DNA of 13,706 nucleotides, taken from assembly GCA_018369015.1 (NCBI GenBank), contig JAGZDD010000098.1:1-13706 (forward strand), in the 5' to 3' direction. The notes beneath the pieces are model-generated. The model did no database searches and was not told the origin of the DNA. It was given only the letters and a program-made list of their open reading frames with translations. Position numbers and translations under genes: made by a program. The first letter of the stretch is position 1. Every line of letters begins with the position of its first letter. Positions 1-5,658 of this stretch are shown in pieces. Source of the stretch: Clostridiales bacterium. GTDB lineage: Bacteria > Bacillota > Clostridia > Lachnospirales > Lachnospiraceae.

Positions 1-141
1 CTTAAGCGCTGCATAGCCAAACATTTCCCCTTCTGTCAGACCGTTTGTTTCAGGGTTGTCCACGGTATACATGAATGGTGTACAGCCAACGCCGATGATG
101 GAGACACTTCTTGCATACTTGTTTAACTTTGTCTGATTCAT
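1..141 (-). CDS. Thiolase-like / acetyl-CoA acetyltransferase family protein, N-terminal fragment (cut by window edge)
   Basis: The first 47 codons are visible; the gene continues past the left edge. After a short polar lead, the protein has a hydrophobic strand followed by a turn (SIIGVGCTPF), then LTEGEMFGYAALK. This order, a strand ending in G-V-G-x-T-P-F and then a helix beginning near T-E-x-E-x-x-x-x-A-A, is typical of the start of SCP-x/thiolase-like enzymes, which condense or cleave acyl-CoA thioesters. The catalytic cysteine and histidines lie outside the window, so function is not proven. The ATG at 139-141 is preceded by AAGGAG and GGAAGG, both purine-rich and at usable spacing. The gene has its own candidate promoter at 302-330 and is separated from mobA by a repeat-rich spacer, so it is probably not part of the permease operon. 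Family assignment is moderate; exact substrate is unknown. Confidence 0.6.
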   Translation of the reverse strand, partial: MNQTKLNKYARSVSIIGVGCTPFMYTVDNPETNGLTEGEMFGYAALK

Positions 142-220
142 TAATAAATTCCTTCCTTTCTCCTTATATATGTATAGTTCCCTTTCAGATAGCTGAAGGA
201 TTACTATAGAGTTATTTTCC

Positions 221-382
221 TCACATAGTTATATTGTAGTATAGTTTATCTCCAAATTCATCGTACAAACGCACAAAGATTTTGTCATTTTCTCCATATA
301 TATTGTATGCCAGTGACAACACTTTAACAAGGTTTCTGTAAACAGTAACTTTCTCGGACTCATTTAGAGTTTTGCTCCGCAC
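221..382 (-). other. Short coding-like reading frame, possible gene remnant
   Basis: A minus-strand frame opens with GTG at 380-382 and stops at TGA 221-223 (53 residues). It stays open further upstream to a TGA near 410. Its C-terminal half reads KIFVRLYDEFGDKLYYN, an alternating hydrophobic/polar pattern with a D-E-F-G-D turn that looks like a beta-hairpin rather than random AT-rich translation. There is no ATG and no convincing ribosome binding site, and the upstream half runs through a palindromic repeat (345-548). I read it as either the tail of a small gene truncated by the repeat or a chance open frame. I do not recognise the family. Confidence 0.25.
302..330 (-). promoter_or_regulatory. 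Candidate sigma-A promoter upstream of the thiolase-like gene
   Basis: On the minus strand TTGTTA (325-330) and TACAAT (302-307) are separated by exactly 17 bases. This would give a leader of about 155 nt before the ATG at 141. The leader can form a small hairpin (CCTTCAG/CTGAAAGG, around 180-200). The promoter overlaps a coding-like frame (221-382), so if that frame is a real gene this match may be chance. No experimental support. Confidence 0.4.
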
Positions 383-548
383 CTGTTGACGCTTCGCTTC
401 AACAGGTCACGTCAGTCGCCAAGCTGGTGAGCAAGCTCCCCAGTTTGGCTCGTTGTTTCGTGCAAAAAGGGTCCGGAAACTCCAAAATCACGTTCTTACG
501 TTTCAAACAGCGGAGTGTTTGAGACTGAACAGTAACGTAACTGTTCAG
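345..548. repeat. Palindrome-rich intergenic element 1 (between mobA and the thiolase-like gene)
   Basis: This spacer is a string of hairpins: CCTGTTGA/TCAACAGG (382-406), CCAAGCTGG/CCAGTTTGG with an inner GAGC/GCTC (419-448), TCAAACA/TGTTTGA (503-522) and CTGAACAGT/ACTGTTCAG (525-548). A further pair, GTAACTGTT (537-545) and AACAGTTAC (556-564), spans the mobA stop codon. On the minus strand one end reads TGAGTCCGAGAAAGTTAC, close to TGAATCCGAGAAGG near the end of the element at 3444-3615. Both also carry GTAACTRTTCAG-type ends. I infer two members of one repeat family; the exact boundaries of this copy are uncertain because its two ends do not match perfectly. Confidence 0.55.
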
Positions 549-560
549 ATTGCCAAACAG

Positions 561-1211
561 TTACCACTTTGGGCAATCGCACGACGATCCGTACCGGCCT
601 GCAATTTTTAAAGCAATTTCATAATCCTTAGGCGTGTTCATATTAAACAGTACCCGCTCACAGCCCGGGCCGTAAGCACAGAGCACCTGTTCCTGCGTAA
701 CAACGCGGCAATTGACCCGGTCACAAAGATTGCGAAGGCGGTAATTCTTCTCCGAAATCATTTCCTTAAGAGGCTTAAGGCAGCCTGCGCCATAATAGCC
801 AAAAAGCATTTCCCGCCTTCCCCCTGCACGCTCTAAAACAATCATGTCCGGCGCCGGGGCCGCCGCCTGCTCTGGTGCCTGCCCCAGGGCCATAATACAC
901 CGGGCCAGCCGCACGTCGGCAAAGGGCATATCCGTGGCCACGACAAAGACACCCTCCCTAAGTGTTTCTAAAAGGCTATAAATTCCGCCTGCCGGCCCGG
1001 CCTCTGCAACGCAGTCAGCAATCTCTTCGGGCAGCTCCAAAAGATGTTTAAGCTTCTGTCCCACATCCCCCCGGGCGGACGACAAATACACCGTTTCTTT
1101 GCCAAACCGCTCAAGAAGTACTTCCAGCACGAACTTTTCTCCAAAGGTCAAAAACGATTTATCCGTTCCCATGCGACTGCTCTTACCTCCGGCAAGCACA
1201 CCATAAATCAT
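561..1211 (-). CDS. mobA: MobA-like molybdenum cofactor nucleotidyltransferase
   Basis: A 216-residue cytosolic protein of the NTP-transferase fold that attaches GMP (or CMP in the related MocA group) to molybdopterin, giving the dinucleotide cofactor. The signature LAGGKSSRMGTDK is at residues 6-18, covering the nucleotide-binding loop and the Arg and Lys that contact phosphates. GPAGGIYSLL (72-81) and the metal/phosphate-binding DMPF (94-97) follow, and NMNTPKDYE lies near the C-terminus, as is usual in MobA. Length is normal for the family. The ATG at 1209-1211 overlaps the upstream regulator's TGA (ATGA), and GGGAGG precedes it, so translation is probably coupled. Sharing an operon with a purine-type permease suggests it serves a molybdenum hydroxylase such as a xanthine dehydrogenase, which is not in this window. 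GTP versus CTP preference cannot be decided from what I see. Confidence 0.82.
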   Translation of the reverse strand: MIYGVLAGGKSSRMGTDKSFLTFGEKFVLEVLLERFGKETVYLSSARGDVGQKLKHLLELPEEIADCVAEAGPAGGIYSLLETLREGVFVVATDMPFADVRLARCIMALGQAPEQAAAPAPDMIVLERAGGRREMLFGYYGAGCLKPLKEMISEKNYRLRNLCDRVNCRVVTQEQVLCAYGPGCERVLFNMNTPKDYEIALKIAGRYGSSCDCPKW

Positions 1212-1864
1212 TCTTTTTCCTCCCGGCTTTTAAGCTGATTTAAATATCTGTAAAGAGTTGGAATGGAAACTCTCAATTTTTCAGCAATATAACCGACAGC
1301 CCCTTTCATCAGAAAGGTTCCCATGGCATTAAGCCTGCCGACAATTTCCATTTTTTCTTTCTGGCTAAGTTCCTCCGGTTTTATGCTTATATCCGGATAA
1401 GCCTTGGCCAAATTAGACTCAATCAAATCCGTGACATTCATGTTAAAGCTTTCTGTCACCTCGCCGCAGTCTCCTGGAATCTCCATGTCATCAATGAGCC
1501 CGTTTAGAAAATCCCTGGCCCGGACAAGATTCTGGCAGTCTGTATTCAGGCACATCATCCCAACAATATTTCCATGCCTGTCACGGATAAAATACGTTGC
1601 CGATTTGAGAACATGGCCGTTTTTCCCCCGGCTCTGATAGCCGGAAACATAGGAACATTCTTTATACTTTGCCTCATTAAGTATTTGAAGTGCCAGGTCC
1701 GTTACCGGGGAGCCCACGTTCCTCCCGCTGATATGGCTGTTTCTTATGGCAACTACAGATGCATGCCAATCCGTCAGGTCATGGAGGACAATCTCTGTAT
1801 TTTTGCCAAGAAAATCCGCAAGAAAGTCCATGAAGGGAATATAAGCTTCCAAATATTTATTCAT
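1208..1864 (-). CDS. YheO-like PAS domain / helix-turn-helix transcriptional regulator
   Basis: A 218-residue regulator of the YheO/DauR type. Residues about 5-115 match the YheO-like PAS layout: an N-terminal helix with FLGKNTEIVLHDL, then GRNVGSPVTD, and a strand pair around SATYFIRDRHGNIVGMMCLN. The C-terminal part (about 170-213) is a helix-turn-helix containing MKGAVGYIAEKLRVSIPTLYRYL, typical of the DNA-binding end of this family. PAS domains of this group are thought to sense small molecules or redox state; the ligand here is unknown. It lies 14 nt after the permease, its ribosome binding site GGGAGGTG overlaps the permease stop, and its stop overlaps the mobA start. A likely role is control of this permease-regulator-mobA operon, by inference from position only. 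Confidence 0.85.
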   Translation of the reverse strand: MNKYLEAYIPFMDFLADFLGKNTEIVLHDLTDWHASVVAIRNSHISGRNVGSPVTDLALQILNEAKYKECSYVSGYQSRGKNGHVLKSATYFIRDRHGNIVGMMCLNTDCQNLVRARDFLNGLIDDMEIPGDCGEVTESFNMNVTDLIESNLAKAYPDISIKPEELSQKEKMEIVGRLNAMGTFLMKGAVGYIAEKLRVSIPTLYRYLNQLKSREEKE

Positions 1865-1878
1865 CGTCCTGCACCTCC

Positions 1879-3195
1879 CTATGCCTTATCCTTTGGTAAA
1901 ATAATATTCAAAAGTACAGCGACAAGCGTGGCAATAACGACAGGAGATTTTCCAAAAATCGTTGTTACCCAGTCAGGGAATGAAGACAGCGCCGCGCTTG
2001 CCTGGGAAATCCCCATACCAAGTGCGGCGGCAAGGCCCACAATGGAGGTATTCCGGTAATTCATCGGCGCAGATACGACAAGCTTCATTCCGGTCATAGC
2101 AATTGATGCAAATACAGAAACCGTCGCACCTCCGAGAACACACTGGGGAATAGTCGTAAGAAGTGCGGAAAACTTTGGAACAAACCCAGCCGCCAGCATA
2201 ATGAATGCCGCTAACCCAAGAACGCAGCGGTTAATTACCTTTGTTGTCGCAACAATACCTACATTCTGGCTGTAAGTTGCCGTGGGAAGCCCGCCAAAAA
2301 GCGCCCCCACCATATTGCTCAGGCCATAACCGATAATGCCGCCCTGAAGCTCCTGGTCTTTTGGTTCCCGGTCCATGCCCCCCACGGTTGTGGCCGAATA
2401 ATCTCCGATAGCCTGAATTGAGTTGATGGCAAACAACAGGCCAATAGCCACGCTGGAAGAAATTTCAAATTTAATTCCAAAATGAAAAAACTGCGGCAAC
2501 TGGAAAAGCCCCGCCTGGGCGATATTGCCAAAGTCTACCATACCAAAGCAAAGGGCAATGATATAACCAAAAATAATGCCGATAAGAATCGAGGCCAGCT
2601 TCAAAATACCTTTCGCATAGTGGTTCAGCACCGTGACCGCTATAAGAGTAAGCGCCGCCACAAACCAGTTTTGCCATGAACCATAATCTTCACTCCCCGT
2701 GCCTCCTGCCATATAATTAATCGCCGTCGGATATAGGGAAAGTCCAATCGTAAATACAACAGTTCCTGTAATCAGCGGTGGAAATAAATACCGGATTTTC
2801 TTTACAAAAATACCAATGACGATCGCCACACAGCCGCCCACAATCTGAGCACCAAAGATTGTCGCCAGGTCATACCCCTCGGCAATCGCCTGAAGGCTTG
2901 GCAGATAAGCAAAGCTTACGCCCATAATCACCGGCAGTCCGGAGCCAAAATATTTCCCAACAGGAAAGAGCTGCAAAAGCGTTGCCAGCCCGGCAATCAC
3001 GAGGGCCGCCTGGACAAGAATGACCTCATCTGCCGGGGATAGTCCTGCTACGCCGGAAATAATCAGCGCCGGTGTAACACATCCAACAATCATGGCCACG
3101 ACATGCTGCAGTGCCAAGGGTACTGCCTGGCGCATGGCCGGGACCCCCTTAAGCTCAAATACAGATGCTTTTTCATTTTTTGGAATTTTTCCCAT
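1879..3195 (-). CDS. NCS2 family xanthine/uracil-type permease (nucleobase:cation symporter)
   Basis: A 438-residue integral membrane protein of the nucleobase-cation symporter-2 family, with 12 or more hydrophobic segments, importing purines or uracil using an ion gradient. The QH pair of the first membrane segment is present (30-31, LQHVVAM). The family signature after membrane segment 9 reads SQNVGIVATTKVINR (309-323), matching Q-N-x-G-x4-T-K. The segment-8 motif reads FAINSIQAIGDYSATT (255-270); many family members have Glu where this has Gln261. The ATG (3193-3195) follows AAAGGAGG. The gene leads a tight operon with a YheO-like regulator and a MobA-like enzyme, which favours a purine such as xanthine or urate over uracil. 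Upstream are a candidate structured leader (3209-3274) and a long palindrome (3318-3366). Family is certain; substrate is inferred. Confidence 0.9.
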   Translation of the reverse strand: MGKIPKNEKASVFELKGVPAMRQAVPLALQHVVAMIVGCVTPALIISGVAGLSPADEVILVQAALVIAGLATLLQLFPVGKYFGSGLPVIMGVSFAYLPSLQAIAEGYDLATIFGAQIVGGCVAIVIGIFVKKIRYLFPPLITGTVVFTIGLSLYPTAINYMAGGTGSEDYGSWQNWFVAALTLIAVTVLNHYAKGILKLASILIGIIFGYIIALCFGMVDFGNIAQAGLFQLPQFFHFGIKFEISSSVAIGLLFAINSIQAIGDYSATTVGGMDREPKDQELQGGIIGYGLSNMVGALFGGLPTATYSQNVGIVATTKVINRCVLGLAAFIMLAAGFVPKFSALLTTIPQCVLGGATVSVFASIAMTGMKLVVSAPMNYRNTSIVGLAAALGMGISQASAALSSFPDWVTTIFGKSPVVIATLVAVLLNIILPKDKA

Positions 3196-3208
3196 AATCC
3201 ACTTCCTC

Positions 3209-3274
3209 CTTTAGTGCCGGCCTGATGACTGTCCACAGGGCAGCCGCACAGCCTAAGAGGCTGTATTGCCAAAG
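3209..3274 (-). promoter_or_regulatory. Candidate structured leader RNA (three-way junction) overlapping the permease ribosome binding site
   Basis: On the minus strand the leader can form a closing stem CTTTGG (3274-3269) with CTAAAG (3214-3209), a hairpin ACAGCC/GGCTGT with a 5-nt loop (3264-3248), and a second hairpin GCTGCCCTG/CAGGCCGGC with one mismatch, one wobble and an 11-nt loop (3244-3216). The junction strands are CAAT, GCG and A. The closing stem takes in most of the AAAG of the AAAGGAGG ribosome binding site (3212-3205), so folding could control translation. The shape resembles purine riboswitches, but I see none of their conserved junction or loop bases. Class unknown; prediction by eye. 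Confidence 0.4.
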
Positions 3275-3317
3275 CATTTTGATAATAAATTATTGTTTTT
3301 ATATTATTTATTATAAA

Positions 3318-3366
3318 TGAAAATGGCGTATACTTCCATCATTTTTTGAAGTATACGCCATTTTCA
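3318..3366 (-). terminator. 49-bp palindrome: candidate terminator after hflC or operator near the permease promoter
   Basis: Two perfect 19-base arms, TGAAAATGGCGTATACTTC (3318-3336) and its reverse complement (3348-3366), flank an 11-nt loop. The base of the stem is AAAA on one side and TTTT on the other, as in some bidirectional intrinsic terminators. The only U-rich stretch after it is weak, and the stem is AT-rich. On the minus strand a TATAAT (3310-3315) lies just beyond the arm, so the palindrome may instead sit within the permease promoter. Confidence 0.4.
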
Positions 3367-3443
3367 GCATTTATAACGAGTTTCTCTATTCTTTTTTAGT
3401 AATAATTTTTTATCACCATAAATCTGGCATTTCCTGTCTATTT

Positions 3444-3615
3444 GTAACTATTCAGCCATGCCTTCTCGGATTCACGCAGCTAACGCTGCTCACCGCCGCT
3501 ACTGCGGCCGAAGCCTCGATTCGGGAACGCCCTATGTCGGAGGAGGAAAAAGTCTCTCTGCAAGCAAGCTTACGCCGAGGCTTTTTCCTCCTCCGACGCA
3601 TGGCTGAATAGTTAC
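3444..3615. repeat. 172-bp inverted-repeat element 2 directly after hflC
   Basis: The ends are a perfect 17-bp inverted repeat: GTAACTATTCAGCCATG (3444-3460) and CATGGCTGAATAGTTAC (3599-3615). Inside is another perfect 17-bp inverted pair, GTCGGAGGAGGAAAAAG (3536-3552) with its complement at 3581-3597, plus small hairpins GCAGC/GCTGC (3476-3489) and GCCGC/GCGGC (3495-3508) and the pair AAGCCTCG/CGAGGCTT (3511-3518, 3576-3583). The right end lies 2 nt from the hflC stop codon. There is no transposase frame, so it looks like a non-autonomous, MITE- or REP-like element. No target-site duplication is evident at its ends. Confidence 0.7.
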
Positions 3616-3617
3616 TT

Positions 3618-4487
3618 CTATTTTCCTGAATTATTAAAAATCTGGGCAATCGGGGAATCCTCGGATAAAATCAGTGTCTTGTTATCCCCTGTCAACGAAG
3701 CTTTGGCCGCGTCCAGGCTGCGCACAAACGCATAAAACTCTGTGCGGCTGTCATCGGAATAGGCCTCCTGCAAAATCTTCATATATTCCGCCTCGCCCTG
3801 TGCTTCAAGAATTTCAGCCTGCTTTTTTGCCTCGGAGATTTTAATGGCAACATCCTTATCCGTCGTATTGCGGATCACCTGGGCTTCTGAATTACCCTCG
3901 GCCGTATATGTCGCAGCAATATTATCCCGCTCAGAAATCATACGCTCGTAAACAGCCGCCTTATTATCTTCGGGCAGATCCAGCTTTTTCGTTTCCACTG
4001 TCACAAGTGAAATACCGTACTGATCCATTGTATCTCCGACATTTTCTATAATCGCTTCCATAAGCTCTCCATCACGGCTTGTAATGACCTCATCCTGGTT
4101 CATATTGCTAATCACATTTTTCGTCGAATTATAAACCACTGTGTTCAGACGGCTTTCCGCATTGGCCAGGGAGCTGTTAAGGCTCTGGGCAAATTTCAGC
4201 GGATCTGTGATTTTCCACAGCACATAACTGTCTGTAATCATTGTTTTTTTATCTTTTGTAATAACATCCGACGCCGCCAAATCATATACGAGAAGATCCT
4301 TCGGCAGTGTGTCCACACTTTGGATGAACGGGATCTTAAAATGAAGCCCAGAGTCCGAAACAACATAGGTCACTTTGCCAAACTGACGCACGAGCTTGTA
4401 TTCATTTTCCCGGACAACATAAGCAGAGGATGCAAGACACACAAGTACAATGATGATTGCAGCAATACTAATAATTTTTTTCTTCAT
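3618..4487 (-). CDS. hflC: HflC, SPFH/band-7 membrane protein (FtsH modulator)
   Basis: A 289-residue SPFH-family protein. An N-terminal membrane anchor (about residues 5-24, ISIAAIIIVLVCLASSAYVV) is followed by the band-7 domain, starting at ENEYKLVRQFGKVTYV and including the family's SGLHFKIPFIQSVDTL. The helical region typical of HflC follows (ERMISERDNIAATYTAEG), and then AEILEAQGEAEYMKILQEAY. In proteobacteria HflK and HflC assemble into a large ring around the FtsH protease and restrict its access to membrane substrates; the same role is likely here but FtsH is not in this window. The ATG (4485-4487) follows AGGAGG at good spacing, 12 nt after the hflK stop, as expected for a translated pair. 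The last gene of the long operon; a repeat element begins just past its TAG. Confidence 0.9.
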   Translation of the reverse strand: MKKKIISIAAIIIVLVCLASSAYVVRENEYKLVRQFGKVTYVVSDSGLHFKIPFIQSVDTLPKDLLVYDLAASDVITKDKKTMITDSYVLWKITDPLKFAQSLNSSLANAESRLNTVVYNSTKNVISNMNQDEVITSRDGELMEAIIENVGDTMDQYGISLVTVETKKLDLPEDNKAAVYERMISERDNIAATYTAEGNSEAQVIRNTTDKDVAIKISEAKKQAEILEAQGEAEYMKILQEAYSDDSRTEFYAFVRSLDAAKASLTGDNKTLILSEDSPIAQIFNNSGK

Positions 4488-4499
4488 CTGTCAGTCCTC

Positions 4500-4781
4500 C
4501 TATTCCCCGTCTTCGCTTACAGTCTCCGGTGCAGCGCCGCCATCGGTTCCCGAATTGCCGGAAGTTCCCCCGCCGCCGGAACTATTGCTTGCAGAGGCCG
4601 CGCTATCCTGGCTGCCTGACGTAAAAGGCTTTAGCGGCAAAAACTTCTGTACGCCGTCAGAGCCGTCGATGACAACCTCCAGCTCTGGAAGAATATCCTC
4701 CATGGCTTCATAAAACATTCTCTGCTTTGTCACCCCAGGATTTTTTATATATTCCTCATACATGGCATTAAAGCGCGCCAC
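4500..4781 (-). CDS. hflK: HflK downstream frame (C-terminal stalk and Gly/Ser tail)
   Basis: The -1 frame carries the HflK C-terminus: VARFNAMYEEYIKNPGVTK, the family's QRMFYEAMEDILP, and VVIDGSDGVQKFLPLKPF, then a low-complexity Gly/Ser/Asn tail. The nominal start here is an internal GTG with no good ribosome binding site, so independent translation is doubtful. The frame is open upstream only to a TAA at 4815-4817, so any frame correction must happen between there and about 4803. Confidence 0.5.
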   Translation of the reverse strand: MARFNAMYEEYIKNPGVTKQRMFYEAMEDILPELEVVIDGSDGVQKFLPLKPFTSGSQDSAASASNSSGGGGTSGNSGTDGGAAPETVSEDGE

Positions 4782-5602
4782 CTGGCCCTGGGCCTCATTG
4801 ATTCTCCCTGCTTTTTAGCCTCCGCATCCTTGACAATCTGGTCTGCCTTGGCCTCAGCCTCAGGAATTTTCTCATTTTTATACTTGTTCGCATTATTTAA
4901 CGCAGTATCTTTCCCCTGCTTTGCTGTTTCCACAGCCTTGAAAGCTGCCATAATTTCCTGGGTCGGCGGTTCAGAATCCTGAATCGTAATATTTACAAGC
5001 ATAATTCCTATATCCTGCTGCTCCAGCTTCTCAGTGATCATATCCTTGATCAATGCCTGGATCTCGTTTTTCCCAGTTGTCAGGACGCTGTCCACATCAT
5101 AGCTGCCAATGACTGTTCGGATACAGCTCTGAGCCATATTTTTTAATATTGCCTCCGGATCTCTGGAGGCATAAATATATTTTACCGGCTCTGTAATACG
5201 GTACTCCACAAAAAAATCCACATCGACAAAATTATAGTCTGAGGTAATCATAATTGCCTCATCCACATCAACCTCATTGCTGTCCGTAGTATAACCAATT
5301 GGGAAACCCTGAATGGTCGTATTCACCTTATGTACCTTCTGGATCAAAGGTACTTTAAAGTGAAGCCCCGATGTCGTGACCGCAGATGGCTTTCCAAAGG
5401 TCGTCACTACCGCCTGCTCCTGTTCCTTGATCTGATACGTACTATCCAGTGCCAGCACCGCTGCAGCTCCGATAATAATTACAGCAAGCACTATTTTTTT
5501 AGAGCGGCCCCAGAAATTTTTCATATTTCCCTTCGGGCTGCCATTTTGTGCGTCAAAGGAAGTATTCCCCTGTCCGGGCCGCTTTATAAAATGAAAATTC
5601 AT
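4745..5602 (-). CDS. hflK: HflK upstream frame (anchor and band-7 domain, aberrant C-terminus)
   Basis: This is the part that would be translated without any frame correction: 285 residues. It keeps the short polar N-terminus, the single membrane anchor and the whole band-7 domain. The last 18 or so residues after KKQ (rich in Arg and Met, beginning GESMRPR) are out of frame and unlike HflK. Such a product would lack the C-terminal stalk that contributes to ring closure in the HflK-HflC complex. Confidence 0.6.
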   Translation of the reverse strand: MNFHFIKRPGQGNTSFDAQNGSPKGNMKNFWGRSKKIVLAVIIIGAAAVLALDSTYQIKEQEQAVVTTFGKPSAVTTSGLHFKVPLIQKVHKVNTTIQGFPIGYTTDSNEVDVDEAIMITSDYNFVDVDFFVEYRITEPVKYIYASRDPEAILKNMAQSCIRTVIGSYDVDSVLTTGKNEIQALIKDMITEKLEQQDIGIMLVNITIQDSEPPTQEIMAAFKAVETAKQGKDTALNNANKYKNEKIPEAEAKADQIVKDAEAKKQGESMRPRARWRALMPCMRNI

Positions 5603-5626
5603 ACGATTAACCCCTCTTTTTTCTTA

Positions 5627-5655
5627 GCAGGCAAGCCTGCCGCCCGTGCCGGGCG
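5627..5655. other. Two adjacent short hairpins between the M18 peptidase gene and hflK
   Basis: GCAGGC/GCCTGC with a 2-nt AA spacer (5627-5640) abuts CGCCCG/CGGGCG with a TGC loop (5641-5655). No U-run follows on the minus strand (TAAGAAAAAAG), so it is not a classical terminator of the operon. It may be an RNA processing or mRNA-stability site between the peptidase and hflK cistrons. The hflK ribosome binding site GAGGGG lies just past it. Confidence 0.35.
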
Positions 5656-5658
5656 TTA

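Larger units (their letters stand above)
4500..5602 (-). pseudogene. hflK: HflK, SPFH/band-7 partner of HflC, split by a one-base frameshift
   Basis: Taken together the two frames encode a normal-length HflK. Residues 36-52 form the membrane anchor, and the band-7 domain runs from about 56 (QIKEQEQAVVTTFGKP, then SGLHFKVPLIQKV), ending in the helical stalk. The first frame reads correctly to KDAEAKKQ and then loses homology. The conserved stalk resumes in the -1 frame as RINEAQGQVARFNAMYEEY, with a Gly/Ser-rich tail. The shift maps to CAGGGAGA at about 4803-4810, consistent with loss of one base there. Possible explanations are an inactivating mutation, a sequencing or assembly error in the GGG run, or less likely ribosomal slippage on the nearby AAAAAG. 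The first frame starts at ATG 5600-5602 behind GAGGGG and ends at 4745. hflC downstream is intact. Confidence 0.8.

Noticed and set aside
1574..2059. 161-residue plus-strand frame
   Set aside because: It lies opposite the YheO-like gene and the permease, both with clear protein families, so it is a shadow frame.
3209..3274. Classical purine riboswitch upstream of the permease
   Set aside because: The fold is a three-way junction, but the conserved loop and junction bases of that class are not present.
3452..3649. 65-residue open frame inside the 172-bp element
   Set aside because: It is made of palindrome arms, is Arg-rich in low-complexity fashion, and overlaps the end of hflC without a ribosome binding site.
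4808..4817. Programmed -1 frameshift heptamer in hflK
   Set aside because: The zero-frame context is GCT AAA AAG, so the P-site codon would have to re-pair with TAA, unlike efficient A-AAA-AAG sites. A simple one-base deletion explains the data better.
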